From NCBI GenBank assembly GCA_035048815.1, contig JAUCBN010000025.1, positions 9,448,501-9,512,500 on the forward strand: DNA of 64,000 bases. Reading direction: 5' to 3'. Position numbers and translations under genes: made by a program. Below are positions 38,710-50,638 of this stretch, one piece after another; position 1 is the stretch's first letter, and each line of letters opens with the position of its first letter. Source of the DNA: Abelmoschus esculentus (taxonomy: Eukaryota; Streptophyta; Magnoliopsida; Malvales; Malvaceae). The notes under the pieces are model-generated. The model saw nothing but the letters and a program-made list of their open reading frames with translations, made no database searches and was not told the DNA's origin.

Positions 38710-40893
38710 TCAAAATTTGGGATTAAAATGTATAATTACATTCAAAAGTCCATAATTAACAATTTGAATCCATAACATTTGATTTAATATCATTTTCGAT
38801 CGTTTTGTCGGGTTTAGAGCGTGTACGTCTAAAGGGGCTTTATAGGGAACCTGATCAAATTTTAACCGAGTAAAAAGCAAAAAAATAAAATTAAGCTGTA
38901 TAATTAGGTTCAAAAGCATATAATTAACTATTTCAAGCCATAAAATTTGATTTAATATCATTTTCGATCGTTTTGTAGGGTTTAGAACATGCATGTCTAA
39001 AGGGGTTTATAGTGAACCCGTTCGAATTTTAACCGAGTAAAAAGCTCAAAATTTTGGATTAAAATGTATAATTAGATTCAAAAGTCGATAATTAAAAATT
39101 TCAACCCATAAAATTTGATTTAATATCATTTTCGATCGTTTCGTCGGGTTTAGAGCGTGTACGTCTAAAGGGGCTTTATAGGGAACCTGTTCAAATTTTA
39201 ACCGAGTAAAAAGCAAAAAAATAAAATTAAGCTGTATAATTAGGTTCAAAAGCATATAATTAACTATTTCAACCCATAAAATTTGATTTAATATCATTTT
39301 CGATCGTTTTGTTGGGTTTAGAACATGCATGTCTAAAGGGGTTTATAGTGAACCCGTTCGAATTTTGACCGAGTAAAAAGCTCAAAATTTAAGATTAAGC
39401 TGTATAATTAGGGTCAAAAGCCCATAATTAACAATTTAAACCCATAAAATTTAATTTAATATCATTTTCGATCGTTTTGTAGGGTTTAGAGCGTGCATGT
39501 CTAAAGGGGTTTATAGTGAACCCGTTCGAATTTTAACCGAGTAAAAAACTCAAAATTTGGGATTAAAATGTATAATTACATTCAAAAGTCCATAATTAAC
39601 AATTTGAATCCATAAAATTTGATTTAATATCATTTTCGATCGTTTTGTCGGGTTTAGAGCGTGTACGTCTAAAGGGGCTTTATAGGGAACCTGTTCAAAT
39701 TTTAACCGAGTAAAAAGCAAAAAAATAAAATTAAGCTGTATAATTAGGTTCAAAAGCATATAATTAACTATTTCAACCCATAAAATTTGATTTAATATCA
39801 TTTTCGATCGTTTTGTAGGGTTTAGAACATGCATGTCTAAAGGGGTTTATAGTGAACCCGTTCGAATTTTAACCGAGTAAAAAGCTCAAAATTTGAGATT
39901 AAGCTGTATAATTAGGGTCAAAAGCCCATAATTAACAATTTCAACCCATAAAATTTAATTTAATATCATTTTCGATCGTTTTGTAGGGTTTAGAGCGTGC
40001 ATGTCTAAAGGGGTTTATAGTGAACCCGTTCGAATTTTAAACGAGTAAAAAGCTCAAAATTTGAGATTAAGCTGTATAATTAGGTTCAAAAGCCCATAAT
40101 TAACAATTTCAACCCATAAAATTTAATTTAATATCATTTTCGATCGTTTTGTAGGGTTTAGAGCGTGCATGTCTAAAGGGGTTTATAGTGAACCCGTTCG
40201 AATTTTAACCGAGTAAAAAACTCAAAATTTGGGATTAAAATGTATAATTACATTCAAAAGTCCATAATTAACAATTTGAATCCATAAAATTTGATTTAAT
40301 ATCATTTTCGATCGTTTTGTCGGGTTTAGAGCGTGTACGTCTAAAGGGGCTTTATAGGGAACCTGTTCAAATTTTAACCGAGTAAAAAGCAAAAAAATAA
40401 AATTAAGCTGTATAATTAGGTTCAAAAGCATATAATTAACTATTTCAAGCCATAAAATTTGATTTAATATCATTTTCGATCGTTTTGTAGGGTTTAGAAC
40501 ATGCATGTCTAAAGGGGTTTATAGTGAACCCGTTCGAATTTTAGCCGAGTAAAAAGCTCAAAATTTGAGATTAAGCTGTATAATTAGGGTCAAAAGCCCA
40601 TAATTAACAATTTCAACCCATAAAATTTAATTTAATATCATTTTCGATCGTTTTGTAGGGTTTAGAGCGTGCATGTCTAAAGGGGTTTATAGTGAACCTG
40701 TTCGAATTTTAAACGAGTAAAAAGCTCAAAATTTGAGATTAAGCTGTATAATTATGTTCAAAATCCCATAATTAACAATTTCAACCCATAAAATTTAATT
40801 TAATATCATTTTCGATCGTTTTGTAGGGTTTAGAGCGTGCATGTCTAAAGGGGTTTATAGTGAACCCGTTCGAATTTTAACCGAGTAAAAAAC
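38710..40893. repeat. Super-HOR unit 1 (2,184 bp: AB, ABC, ABCC, ABCC)
   Basis: Starts with the A monomer that carries ccataacatttg (near 38773), a variant seen once per super-HOR unit. Other once-per-unit marks are gttttgttggg (near 39308) and aacaatttaaaccc (near 39431). It has 13 monomers. Confidence 0.9.
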
Positions 40894-42573
40894 TCAAAAT
40901 TTGGGATTAAAATGTATAATTACATTCAAAAGTCCATAATTAACAATTTGAATCCATAACATTTGATTTAATATCATTTTCGATCGTTTTGTCGGGTTTA
41001 GAGCGTGTACGTCTAAAGGGGCTTTATAGGGAACCTGTTCAAATTTTAACCGAGTAAAAAGCAAAAAAATAAAATTAAGCTGTATAATTAGGTTCAAAAG
41101 CATATAATTAACTATTTCAAGCCATAAAAATTGATTTAATATCATTTTCGATCGTTTTGTAGGGTTTAGAACATGCATGTCTAAAGGGGTTTATAGTGAA
41201 CCCGTTCGAATTTTAACCGAGTAAAAAGCTCAAAATTTTGGATTAAAATGTATAATTAGATTCAAAAGTCGATAATTAAAAATTTCAACCCATAAAATTT
41301 GATTTAATATCATTTTCGATCGTTTCGTCGGGTTTAGAGCGTGTACGTCTAAAGGGGCTTTATAGGGAACCTGTTCAAATTTTAACCGAGTAAAAAGCAA
41401 AAAAATAAAATTAAGCTGTATAATTAGGTTCAAAAGCATATAATTAACTATTTCAACCCATAAAATTTGATTTAATATCATTTTCGATCGTTTTGTTGGG
41501 TTTAGAACATGCATGTCTAAAGGGGTTTATAGTGAACCCGTTCGAATTTTGACCGAGTAAAAAGCTCAAAATTTAAGATTAAGCTGTATAATTAGGGTCA
41601 AAAGCCCATAATTAACAATTTAAACCCATAAAATTTAATTTAATATCATTTTCGATCGTTTTGTAGGGTTTATAGCGTGCATGTCTAAAGGGGTTTATAG
41701 TGAACCCGTTCGAATTTTAAACGAGTAAAAAGCTCAAAATTTGAGATTAAGCTGTATAATTAGGTTCAAAAGCCCATAATTAACAATTTCAACCCATAAA
41801 ATTTAATTTAATATCATTTTCGATCGTTTTGTAGGGTTTAGAGCGTGCATGTCTAAAGGGGTTTATAGTGAACCCGTTCGAATTTTAAACGAGTAAAAAA
41901 CTCAAAATTTGGGATTAAAATGTATAATTACATTCAAAAGTCCATAATTAACAATTTGAATCCATAAAATTTGATTTAATATCATTTTCGATCGTTTTGT
42001 CGGGTTTAGAGCGTGTACGTCTAAAGGGGCTTTATAGGGAACCTGTTCAAATTTTAACCGAGTAAAAAGCAAAAAAATAAAATTAAGCTGTATAATTAGG
42101 TTCAAAAGCATATAATTAACTATTTCAAGCCATAAAATTTGATTTAATATCATTTTCGATCGTTTTGTAGGGTTTAGAACATGCATGTCTAAAGGGGTTT
42201 ATAGTGAACCCGTTCGAATTTTAGCCGAGTAAAAAGCTCAAAATTTGAGATTAAGCTGTATAATTAGGGTCAAAAGCCCATAATTAACAATTTCAACCCA
42301 TAAAATTTAATTTAATATCATTTTCGATCGTTTTGTAGGGTTTAGAGCGTGCATGTCTAAAGGGGTTTATAGTGAACCTGTTCGAATTTTAAACGAGTAA
42401 AAAGCTCAAAATTTGAGATTAAGCTGTATAATTATGTTCAAAAGCCCATAATTAACAATTTCAACCCATAAAATTTAATTTAATATCATTTTCGATCGTT
42501 TTGTAGGGTTTAGAGCGTGCATGTCTAAAGGGGTTTATAGTGAACCCGTTCGAATTTTAACCGAGTAAAAAAC
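40894..42573. repeat. Super-HOR unit 2 (1,680 bp: AB, ABCC, ABCC)
   Basis: Has the same once-per-unit marks (near 40957 and 41492) but is 504 bp shorter than unit 1. The C at about 41566 is followed at once by another C, where unit 1 has an intervening ABC. This is an in-register deletion of one trimer. One private change is ccataaaaattga near 41124. Confidence 0.9.
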
Positions 42574-44589
42574 TCAAAATTTGGGATTAAAATGTATAAT
42601 TACATTCAAAAGTCCATAATTAACAATTTGAATCCATAACATTTGATTTAATATCATTTTCGATCGTTTTGTCGGGTTTAGAGCGTGTACGTCTAAAGGG
42701 GCTTTATAGGGAACCTGTTCAAATTTTAACCGAGTAAAAAGCAAAAAAATAAAATTAAGCTGTATAATTAGGTTCAAAAGCATATAATTAACTATTTCAA
42801 GCCATAAAATTTGATTTAATATCATTTTCGATCGTTTTGTAGGGTTTAGAACATGCATGTCTAAAGGGGTTTATAGTGAACCCGTTCGAATTTTAACCGA
42901 GTAAAAAGCTCAAAATTTTGGATTAAAATGTATAATTAGATTCAAAAGTCGATAATTAAAAATTTCAACCCATAAAATTTGATTTAATATCATTTTCGAT
43001 CGTTTCGTCGGGTTTAGAGCGTGTACGTCTAAAGGGGCTTTATAGGGAACCTGTTCAAATTTTAACCGAGTAAAAAGCAAAAAAATAAAATTAAGCTGTA
43101 TAATTAGGTTCAAAAGCATATAATTAACTATTTCAACCCATAAAATTTGATTTAATATCATTTTCGATCGTTTTGTTGGGTTTAGAACATGCATGTCTAA
43201 AGGGGTTTATAGTGAACCCGTTCGAATTTTGACCGAGTAAAAAGCTCAAAATTTAAGATTAAGCTGTATAATTAGGGTCAAAAGCCCATAATTAACAATT
43301 TAAACCCATAAAATTTAATTTAATATCATTTTCGATCGTTTTGTAGGGTTTATAGCGTGCATGTCTAAAGGGGTTTATAGTGAACCCGTTCGAATTTTAA
43401 CCGAGTAAAAAACTCAAAATTTGGGATTAAAATGTATAATTACATTCAAAAGTCCATAATTAACAATTTGAATCCATAAAATTTGATTTAATATCATTTT
43501 CGATCGTTTTGTCGGGTTTAGAGCGTGTACGTCTAAAGGGGCTTTATAGGGAACCTGTTCAAATTTTAACCGAGTAAAAAGCAAAAAAATAAAATTAAGC
43601 TGTATAATTAGGTTCAAAAGCATATAATTAACTATTTCAACCCATAAAATTTGATTTAATATCATTTTCGATCGTTTTGTAGGGTTTAGAACATGCATGT
43701 CTAAAGGGGTTTATAGTGAACCCGTTCGAATTTTAACCGAGTAAAAAGCTCAAAATTTGAGATTAAGCTGTATAATTAGGGTCAAAAGCCCATAATTAAC
43801 AATTTCAACCCATAAAATTTAATTTAATATCATTTTCGATCGTTTTGTAGGGTTTAGAGCGTGCATGTCTAAAGGGGTTTATAGTGAACCCGTTCGAATT
43901 TTAACCGAGTAAAAAACTCAAAATTTAAGATTAAAATGTATAATTACATTCAAAAGTCCATAATTAACAATTTGAATCCATAAAATTTGATTTAATATCA
44001 TTTTCGATCGTTTTGTCGGGTTTAGAGCGTGTACGTCTAAAGGGGCTTTATAGGGAACCTGTTCAAATTTTAACCGAGTAAAAAGCAAAAAAATAAAATT
44101 AAGCTGTATAATTAGGTTCAAAAGCATATAATTAACTATTTCAAGCCATAAAATTTGATTTAATATCATTTTCGATCGTTTTGTAGGGTTTAGAACATGC
44201 ATGTCTAAAGGGGTTTATAGTGAACCCGTTCGAATTTTAGCCGAGTAAAAAGCTCAAAATTTGAGATTAAGCTGTATAATTAGGGTCAAAAGCCCATAAT
44301 TAACAATTTCAACCCATAAAATTTAATTTAATATCATTTTCGATCGTTTTGTAGGGTTTAGAGCGTGCATGTCTAAAGGGGTTTATAGTGAACCTGTTCG
44401 AATTTTAAACGAGTAAAAAGCTCAAAATTTGAGATTAAGCTGTATAATTATGTTCAAAAGCCCATAATTAACAATTTCAACCCATAAAATTTAATTTAAT
44501 ATCATTTTCGATCGTTTTGTAGGGTTTAGAGCGTGCATGTCTAAAGGGGTTTATAGTGAACCCGTTCGAATTTTAACCGAGTAAAAAAC
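42574..44589. repeat. Super-HOR unit 3 (2,016 bp, 12 monomers: AB, ABC, ABC, ABCC)
   Basis: First of four consecutive units with identical order and near-identical sequence. Marks: ccataacatttg near 42637, gtttcgtcggg near 43008, gttttgttggg near 43172, and a fourth A starting tcaaaatttaag at 43918. Confidence 0.93.
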
Positions 44590-46605
44590 TCAAAATTTGG
44601 GATTAAAATGTATAATTACATTCAAAAGTCCATAATTAACAATTTGAATCCATAACATTTGATTTAATATCATTTTCGATCGTTTTGTCGGGTTTAGAGC
44701 GTGTACGTCTAAAGGGGCTTTATAGGGAACCTGTTCAAATTTTAACCGAGTAAAAAGCAAAAAAATAAAATTAAGCTGTATAATTAGGTTCAAAAGCATA
44801 TAATTAACTATTTCAAGCCATAAAATTTGATTTAATATCATTTTCGATCGTTTTGTAGGGTTTAGAACATGCATGTCTAAAGGGGTTTATAGTGAACCCG
44901 TTCGAATTTTAACCGAGTAAAAAGCTCAAAATTTTGGATTAAAATGTATAATTAGATTCAAAAGTCGATAATTAAAAATTTCAACCCATAAAATTTGATT
45001 TAATATCATTTTCGATCGTTTCGTCGGGTTTAGAGCGTGTACGTCTAAAGGGGCTTTATAGGGAACCTGTTCAAATTTTAACCGAGTAAAAAGCAAAAAA
45101 ATAAAATTAAGCTGTATAATTAGGTTCAAAAGCATATAATTAACTATTTCAACCCATAAAATTTGATTTAATATCATTTTCGATCGTTTTGTTGGGTTTA
45201 GAACATGCATGTCTAAAGGGGTTTATAGTGAACCCGTTCGAATTTTGACCGAGTAAAAAGCTCAAAATTTAAGATTAAGCTGTATAATTAGGGTCAAAAG
45301 CCCATAATTAACAATTTAAACCCATAAAATTTAATTTAATATCATTTTCGATCGTTTTGTAGGGTTTATAGCGTGCATGTCTAAAGGGGTTTATAGTGAA
45401 CCCGTTCGAATTTTAACCGAGTAAAAAACTCAAAATTTGGGATTAAAATGTATAATTACATTCAAAAGTCCATAATTAACAATTTGAATCCATAAAATTT
45501 GATTTAATATCATTTTCGATCGTTTTGTCGGGTTTAGAGCGTGTACGTCTAAAGGGGCTTTATAGGGAACCTGTTCAAATTTTAACCGAGTAAAAAGCAA
45601 AAAAATAAAATTAAGCTGTATAATTAGGTTCAAAAGCATATAATTAACTATTTCAACCCATAAAATTTGATTTAATATCATTTTCGATCGTTTTGTAGGG
45701 TTTAGAACATGCATGTCTAAAGGGGTTTATAGTGAACCCGTTCGAATTTTAACCGAGTAAAAAGCTCAAAATTTGAGATTAAGCTGTATAATTAGGGTCA
45801 AAAGCCCATAATTAACAATTTCAACCCATAAAATTTAATTTAATATCATTTTCGATCGTTTTGTAGGGTTTAGAGCGTGCATGTCTAAAGGGGTTTATAG
45901 TGAACCCGTTCGAATTTTAACCGAGTAAAAAACTCAAAATTTAAGATTAAAATGTATAATTACATTCAAAAGTCCATAATTAACAATTTGAATCCATAAA
46001 ATTTGATTTAATATCATTTTCGATCGTTTTGTCGGGTTTAGAGCGTGTACGTCTAAAGGGGCTTTATAGGGAACCTGTTCAAATTTTAACCGAGTAAAAA
46101 GCAAAAAAATAAAATTAAGCTGTATAATTAGGTTCAAAAGCATATAATTAACTATTTCAACCCATAAAATTTGATTTAATATCATTTTCGATCGTTTTGT
46201 AGGGTTTAGAACATGCATGTCTAAAGGGGTTTATAGTGAACCCGTTCGAATTTTAACCGAGTAAAAAGCTCAAAATTTGAGATTAAGCTGTATAATTAGG
46301 GTCAAAAGCCCATAATTAACAATTTCAACCCATAAAATTTAATTTAATATCATTTTCGATCGTTTTGTAGGGTTTAGAGCGTGCATGTCTAAAGGGATTT
46401 ATAGTGAACCCGTTCGAATTTTAAACGAGTAAAAAGCTCAAAATTTGAGATCAAGCTGTATAATTATGTTCAAAAGCCCATAATTAACAATTTCAACCCA
46501 TAAAATTTAATTTAATATCATTTTCGATCGTTTTGTAGGGTTTAGAGCGTGCATGTCTAAAGGGGTTTATAGTGAACCCGTTCGAATTTTAACCGAGTAA
46601 AAAAC
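44590..46605. repeat. Super-HOR unit 4 (2,016 bp, 12 monomers)
   Basis: Same order as unit 3 and shares gtttcgtcggg (near 45020) and aattttggatt (near 44930) with it. Its terminal C pair differs: gggatttatag and ttgagatcaagc (near 46448) are new and are shared with unit 5, not unit 3. Unit 4 is therefore a mosaic between the unit 3 type and the unit 5 type. Confidence 0.93.
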
Positions 46606-48621
46606 TCAAAATTTGGGATTAAAATGTATAATTACATTCAAAAGTCCATAATTAACAATTTGAATCCATAACATTTGATTTAATATCATTTTCGATCGTT
46701 TTGTCGGGTTTAGAGCGTGTACGTCTAAAGGGGCTTTATAGGGAACCTGTTCAAATTTTAACCGAGTAAAAAGCAAAAAAATAAAATTAAGCTGTATAAT
46801 TAGGTTCAAAAGCATATAATTAACTATTTCAAGCCATAAAATTTGATTTAATATCATTTTCGATCGTTTTGTAGGGTTTAGAACATGCATGTCTAAAGGG
46901 GTTTATAGTGAACCCGTTCGAATTTTAACCGAGTAAAAAGCTCAAAATTTGGGATTAAAATGTATAATTAGATTCAAAAGTCGATAATTAAAAATTTCAA
47001 CCCATAAAATTTGATTTAATATCATTTTCGATCGTTTTGTCGGGTTTAGAGCGTGTACGTCTAAAGGGGCTTTATAGGGAACCTGTTCAAATTTTAACCG
47101 AGTAAAAAGCAAAAAAATAAAATTAAGCTGTATAATTAGGTTCAAAAGCATATAATTAACTATTTCAAGCCATAAAATTTGATTTAATATCATTTTCGAT
47201 CGTTTTGTTGGGTTTAGAACATGCATGTCTAAAGGGGTTTATAGTGAACCCGTTCGAATTTTGACCGAGTAAAAAGCTCAAAATTTAAGATTAAGCTGTA
47301 TAATTAGGGTCAAAAGCCCATAATTAACAATTTAAACCCATAAAATTTAATTTAATATCATTTTCGATCGTTTTGTAGGGTTTATAGCGTGCATGTCTAA
47401 AGGGGTTTATAGTGAACCCGTTCGAATTTTAACCGAGTAAAAAACTCAAAATTTGGGATTAAAATGTATAATTACATTCAAAAGTCCATAATTAACAATT
47501 TGAATCCATAAAATTTGATTTAATATCATTTTCGATCGTTTTGTCGGGTTTAGAGCGTGTACGTCTAAAGGGGCTTTATAGGGAACCTGTTCAAATTTTA
47601 ACCGAGTAAAAAGCAAAAAAATAAAATTAAGCTGTATAATTAGGTTCAAAAGCATATAATTAACTATTTCAACCCATAAAATTTGATTTAATATCATTTT
47701 CGATCGTTTTGTAGGGTTTAGAACATGCATGTCTAAAGGGGTTTATAGTGAACCCGTTCGAATTTTAACCGAGTAAAAAGCTCAAAATTTGAGATTAAGC
47801 TGTATAATTAGGGTCAAAAGCCCATAATTAACAATTTCAACCCATAAAATTTAATTTAATATCATTTTCGATCGTTTTGTAGGGTTTAGAGCGTGCATGT
47901 CTAAAGGGGTTTATAGTGAACCCGTTCGAATTTTAACCGAGTAAAAAACTCAAAATTTAAGATTAAAATGTATAATTACATTCAAAAGTCCATAATTAAC
48001 AATTTGAATCCATAAAATTTGATTTAATATCATTTTCGATCGTTTTGTCGGGTTTAGAGCGTGTACGTCTAAAGGGGCTTTATAGGGAACCTGTTCAAAT
48101 TTTAACCGAGTAAAAAGCAAAAAAATAAAATTAAGCTGTATAATTAGGTTCAAAAGCATATAATTAACTATTTCAACCCATAAAATTTGATTTAATATCA
48201 TTTTCGATCGTTTTGTAGGGTTTAGAACATGCATGTCTAAAGGGGTTTATAGTGAACCCGTTCGAATTTTAACCGAGTAAAAAGCTCAAAATTTGAGATT
48301 AAGCTGTATAATTAGGGTCAAAAGCCCATAATTAACAATTTCAACCCATAAAATTTAATTTAATATCATTTTCGATCGTTTTGTAGGGTTTAGAGCGTGC
48401 ATGTCTAAAGGGATTTATAGTGAACCCGTTCGAATTTTAAACGAGTAAAAAGCTCAAAATTTGAGATCAAGCTGTATAATTATGTTCAAAAGCCCATAAT
48501 TAACAATTTCAACCCATAAAATTTAATTTAATATCATTTTCGATCGTTTTGTAGGGTTTAGAGCGTGCATGTCTAAAGGGGTTTATAGTGAACCCGTTCG
48601 AATTTTAACCGAGTAAAAAAC
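46606..48621. repeat. Super-HOR unit 5 (2,016 bp, 12 monomers)
   Basis: Same order. The second A starts tcaaaatttggg (46942) rather than the ttttgg form of units 3 and 4, and its B has caagcc near 47167. The terminal C has ttgagatcaagc near 48464. It is almost identical to unit 6 over the first ~1.2 kb. Confidence 0.93.
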
Positions 48622-50638
48622 TCAAAATTTGGGATTAAAATGTATAATTACATTCAAAAGTCCATAATTAACAATTTGAATCCATAACATTTGATTTAAT
48701 ATCATTTTCGATCGTTTTGTCGGGTTTAGAGCGTGTACGTCTAAAGGGGCTTTATAGGGAACCTGTTCAAATTTTAACCGAGTAAAAAGCAAAAAAATAA
48801 AATTAAGCTGTATAATTAGGTTCAAAAGCATATAATTAACTATTTCAAGCCATAAAATTTGATTTAATATCATTTTCGATCGTTTTGTAGGGTTTAGAAC
48901 ATGCATGTCTAAAGGGGTTTATAGTGAACCCGTTCGAATTTTAACCGAGTAAAAAGCTCAAAATTTGGGATTAAAATGTATAATTAGATTCAAAAGTCGA
49001 TAATTAAAAATTTCAACCCATAAAATTTGATTTAATATCATTTTCGATCGTTTTGTCGGGTTTAGAGCGTGTACGTCTAAAGGGGCTTTATAGGGAACCT
49101 GTTCAAATTTTAACCGAGTAAAAAGCAAAAAAATAAAATTAAGCTGTATAATTAGGTTCAAAAGCATATAATTAACTATTTCAAGCCATAAAATTTGATT
49201 TAATATCATTTTCGATCGTTTTGTTGGGTTTAGAACATGCATGTCTAAAGGGGTTTATAGTGAACCCGTTCGAATTTTGACCGAGTAAAAAGCTCAAAAT
49301 TTAAGATTAAGCTGTATAATTAGGGTCAAAAGCCCATAATTAACAATTTAAACCCATAAAATTTAATTTAATATCATTTTCGATCGTTTTGTAGGGTTTA
49401 TAGCGTGCATGTCTAAAGGGGTTTATAGTGAACCCGTTCGAATTTTAACCGAGTAAAAAACTCAAAATTTGGGATTAAAATGTATAATTACATTCAAAAG
49501 TCCATAATTAACAATTTGAATCCATAAAATTTGATTTAATATCATTTTCGATCGTTTTGTCGGGTTTAGAGCGTGTACGTCTAAAGGGGCTTTATAGGGA
49601 ACCTGTTCAAATTTTAACCGAGTAAAAAGCAAAAAAATAAAATTAAGCTGTATAATTAGGTTCAAAAGCATATAATTAACTATTTCAACCCATAAAATTT
49701 GATTTAATATCATTTTCGATCGTTTTGTAGGGTTTAGAACATGCATGTCTAAAGGGGTTTATAGTGAACCCGTTCGAATTTTAACCGAGTAAAAAGCTCA
49801 AAATTTGAGATTAAGCTGTATAATTAGGTTCAAAAGCCCATAATTAACAATTTAAACCCATAAAATTTAATTTAATATCATTTTCGATCGTTTTGTAGGG
49901 TTTAGAGCGTGCATGTCTAAAGGGGTTTATAGTGAACCCGTTCGAATTTTAACCGAGTAAAAAACTCAAAATTTGGGATTAAAATGTATAATTACATTCA
50001 AAAGTCCATAATTAACAATTTGAATCCATAAAATTTGATTTAATATCATTTTCGATCGTTTTGTCGGGTTTAGAGCGTGTACGTCTAAAGGGGCTTTATA
50101 GGGAACCTGTTCAAATTTTAACCGAGTAAAAAGCAAAAGAATAAAATTAAGCTGTATAATTAGGTTCAAAAGCATATAATTAACTATTTCAACCCATAAA
50201 ATTTGATTTAATATCATTTTCGATCGTTTTGTAGGGTTTAGAACATGCATGTCTAAAGGGGTTTATAGTGAACCCGTTCGAATTTTAACCGAGTAAAAAC
50301 CTCAAAATTTGAGATTAAGCTGTATAATTAGGTTCAAAAGCCCATAATTAACAATTTCAACCCATAAAATTTAATTTAATATCATTTTCGATCGTTTTGT
50401 AGGGTTTAGAGCGTGCATGTCTAAAGGGGTTTATAGTGAACCCGTTCGAATTTTAACCGAGTAAAAAGCTCAAAATTTGAGATTAAGCTGTATAATTAGG
50501 TTCAAAAGCCCCATAATTAACAATTTCAACCCATAAAATTTAATTTAATATCATTTTCGATCGTTTTGTAGGGTTCAGAGCGTGCATGTCTAAAGGGGTT
50601 TATAGTGAACCCGTTCGAATTTTAACCGAGTAAAAAAC
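48622..50638. repeat. Super-HOR unit 6 (2,017 bp), the last one, partly diverged
   Basis: Keeps AB, ABC, ABC, ABCC. The last third loses the unit marks: the fourth A (49966) starts tcaaaatttggg instead of taag, the C monomers carry ttaggttc, and one has an extra C (agccccataatt near 50508), giving the additional base. This is the right border of the homogenised core. Confidence 0.9.

Noticed and set aside
20403..50250. Dozens of 94-codon antisense open frames (MHVLNPTKRSKM-type starts) as real genes
   Set aside because: They are shifted copies of satellite AB dimers, start and stop at fixed satellite positions, have no unique sequence, and are explained by a monomer length divisible by three. 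Their similarity follows DNA homogenisation.
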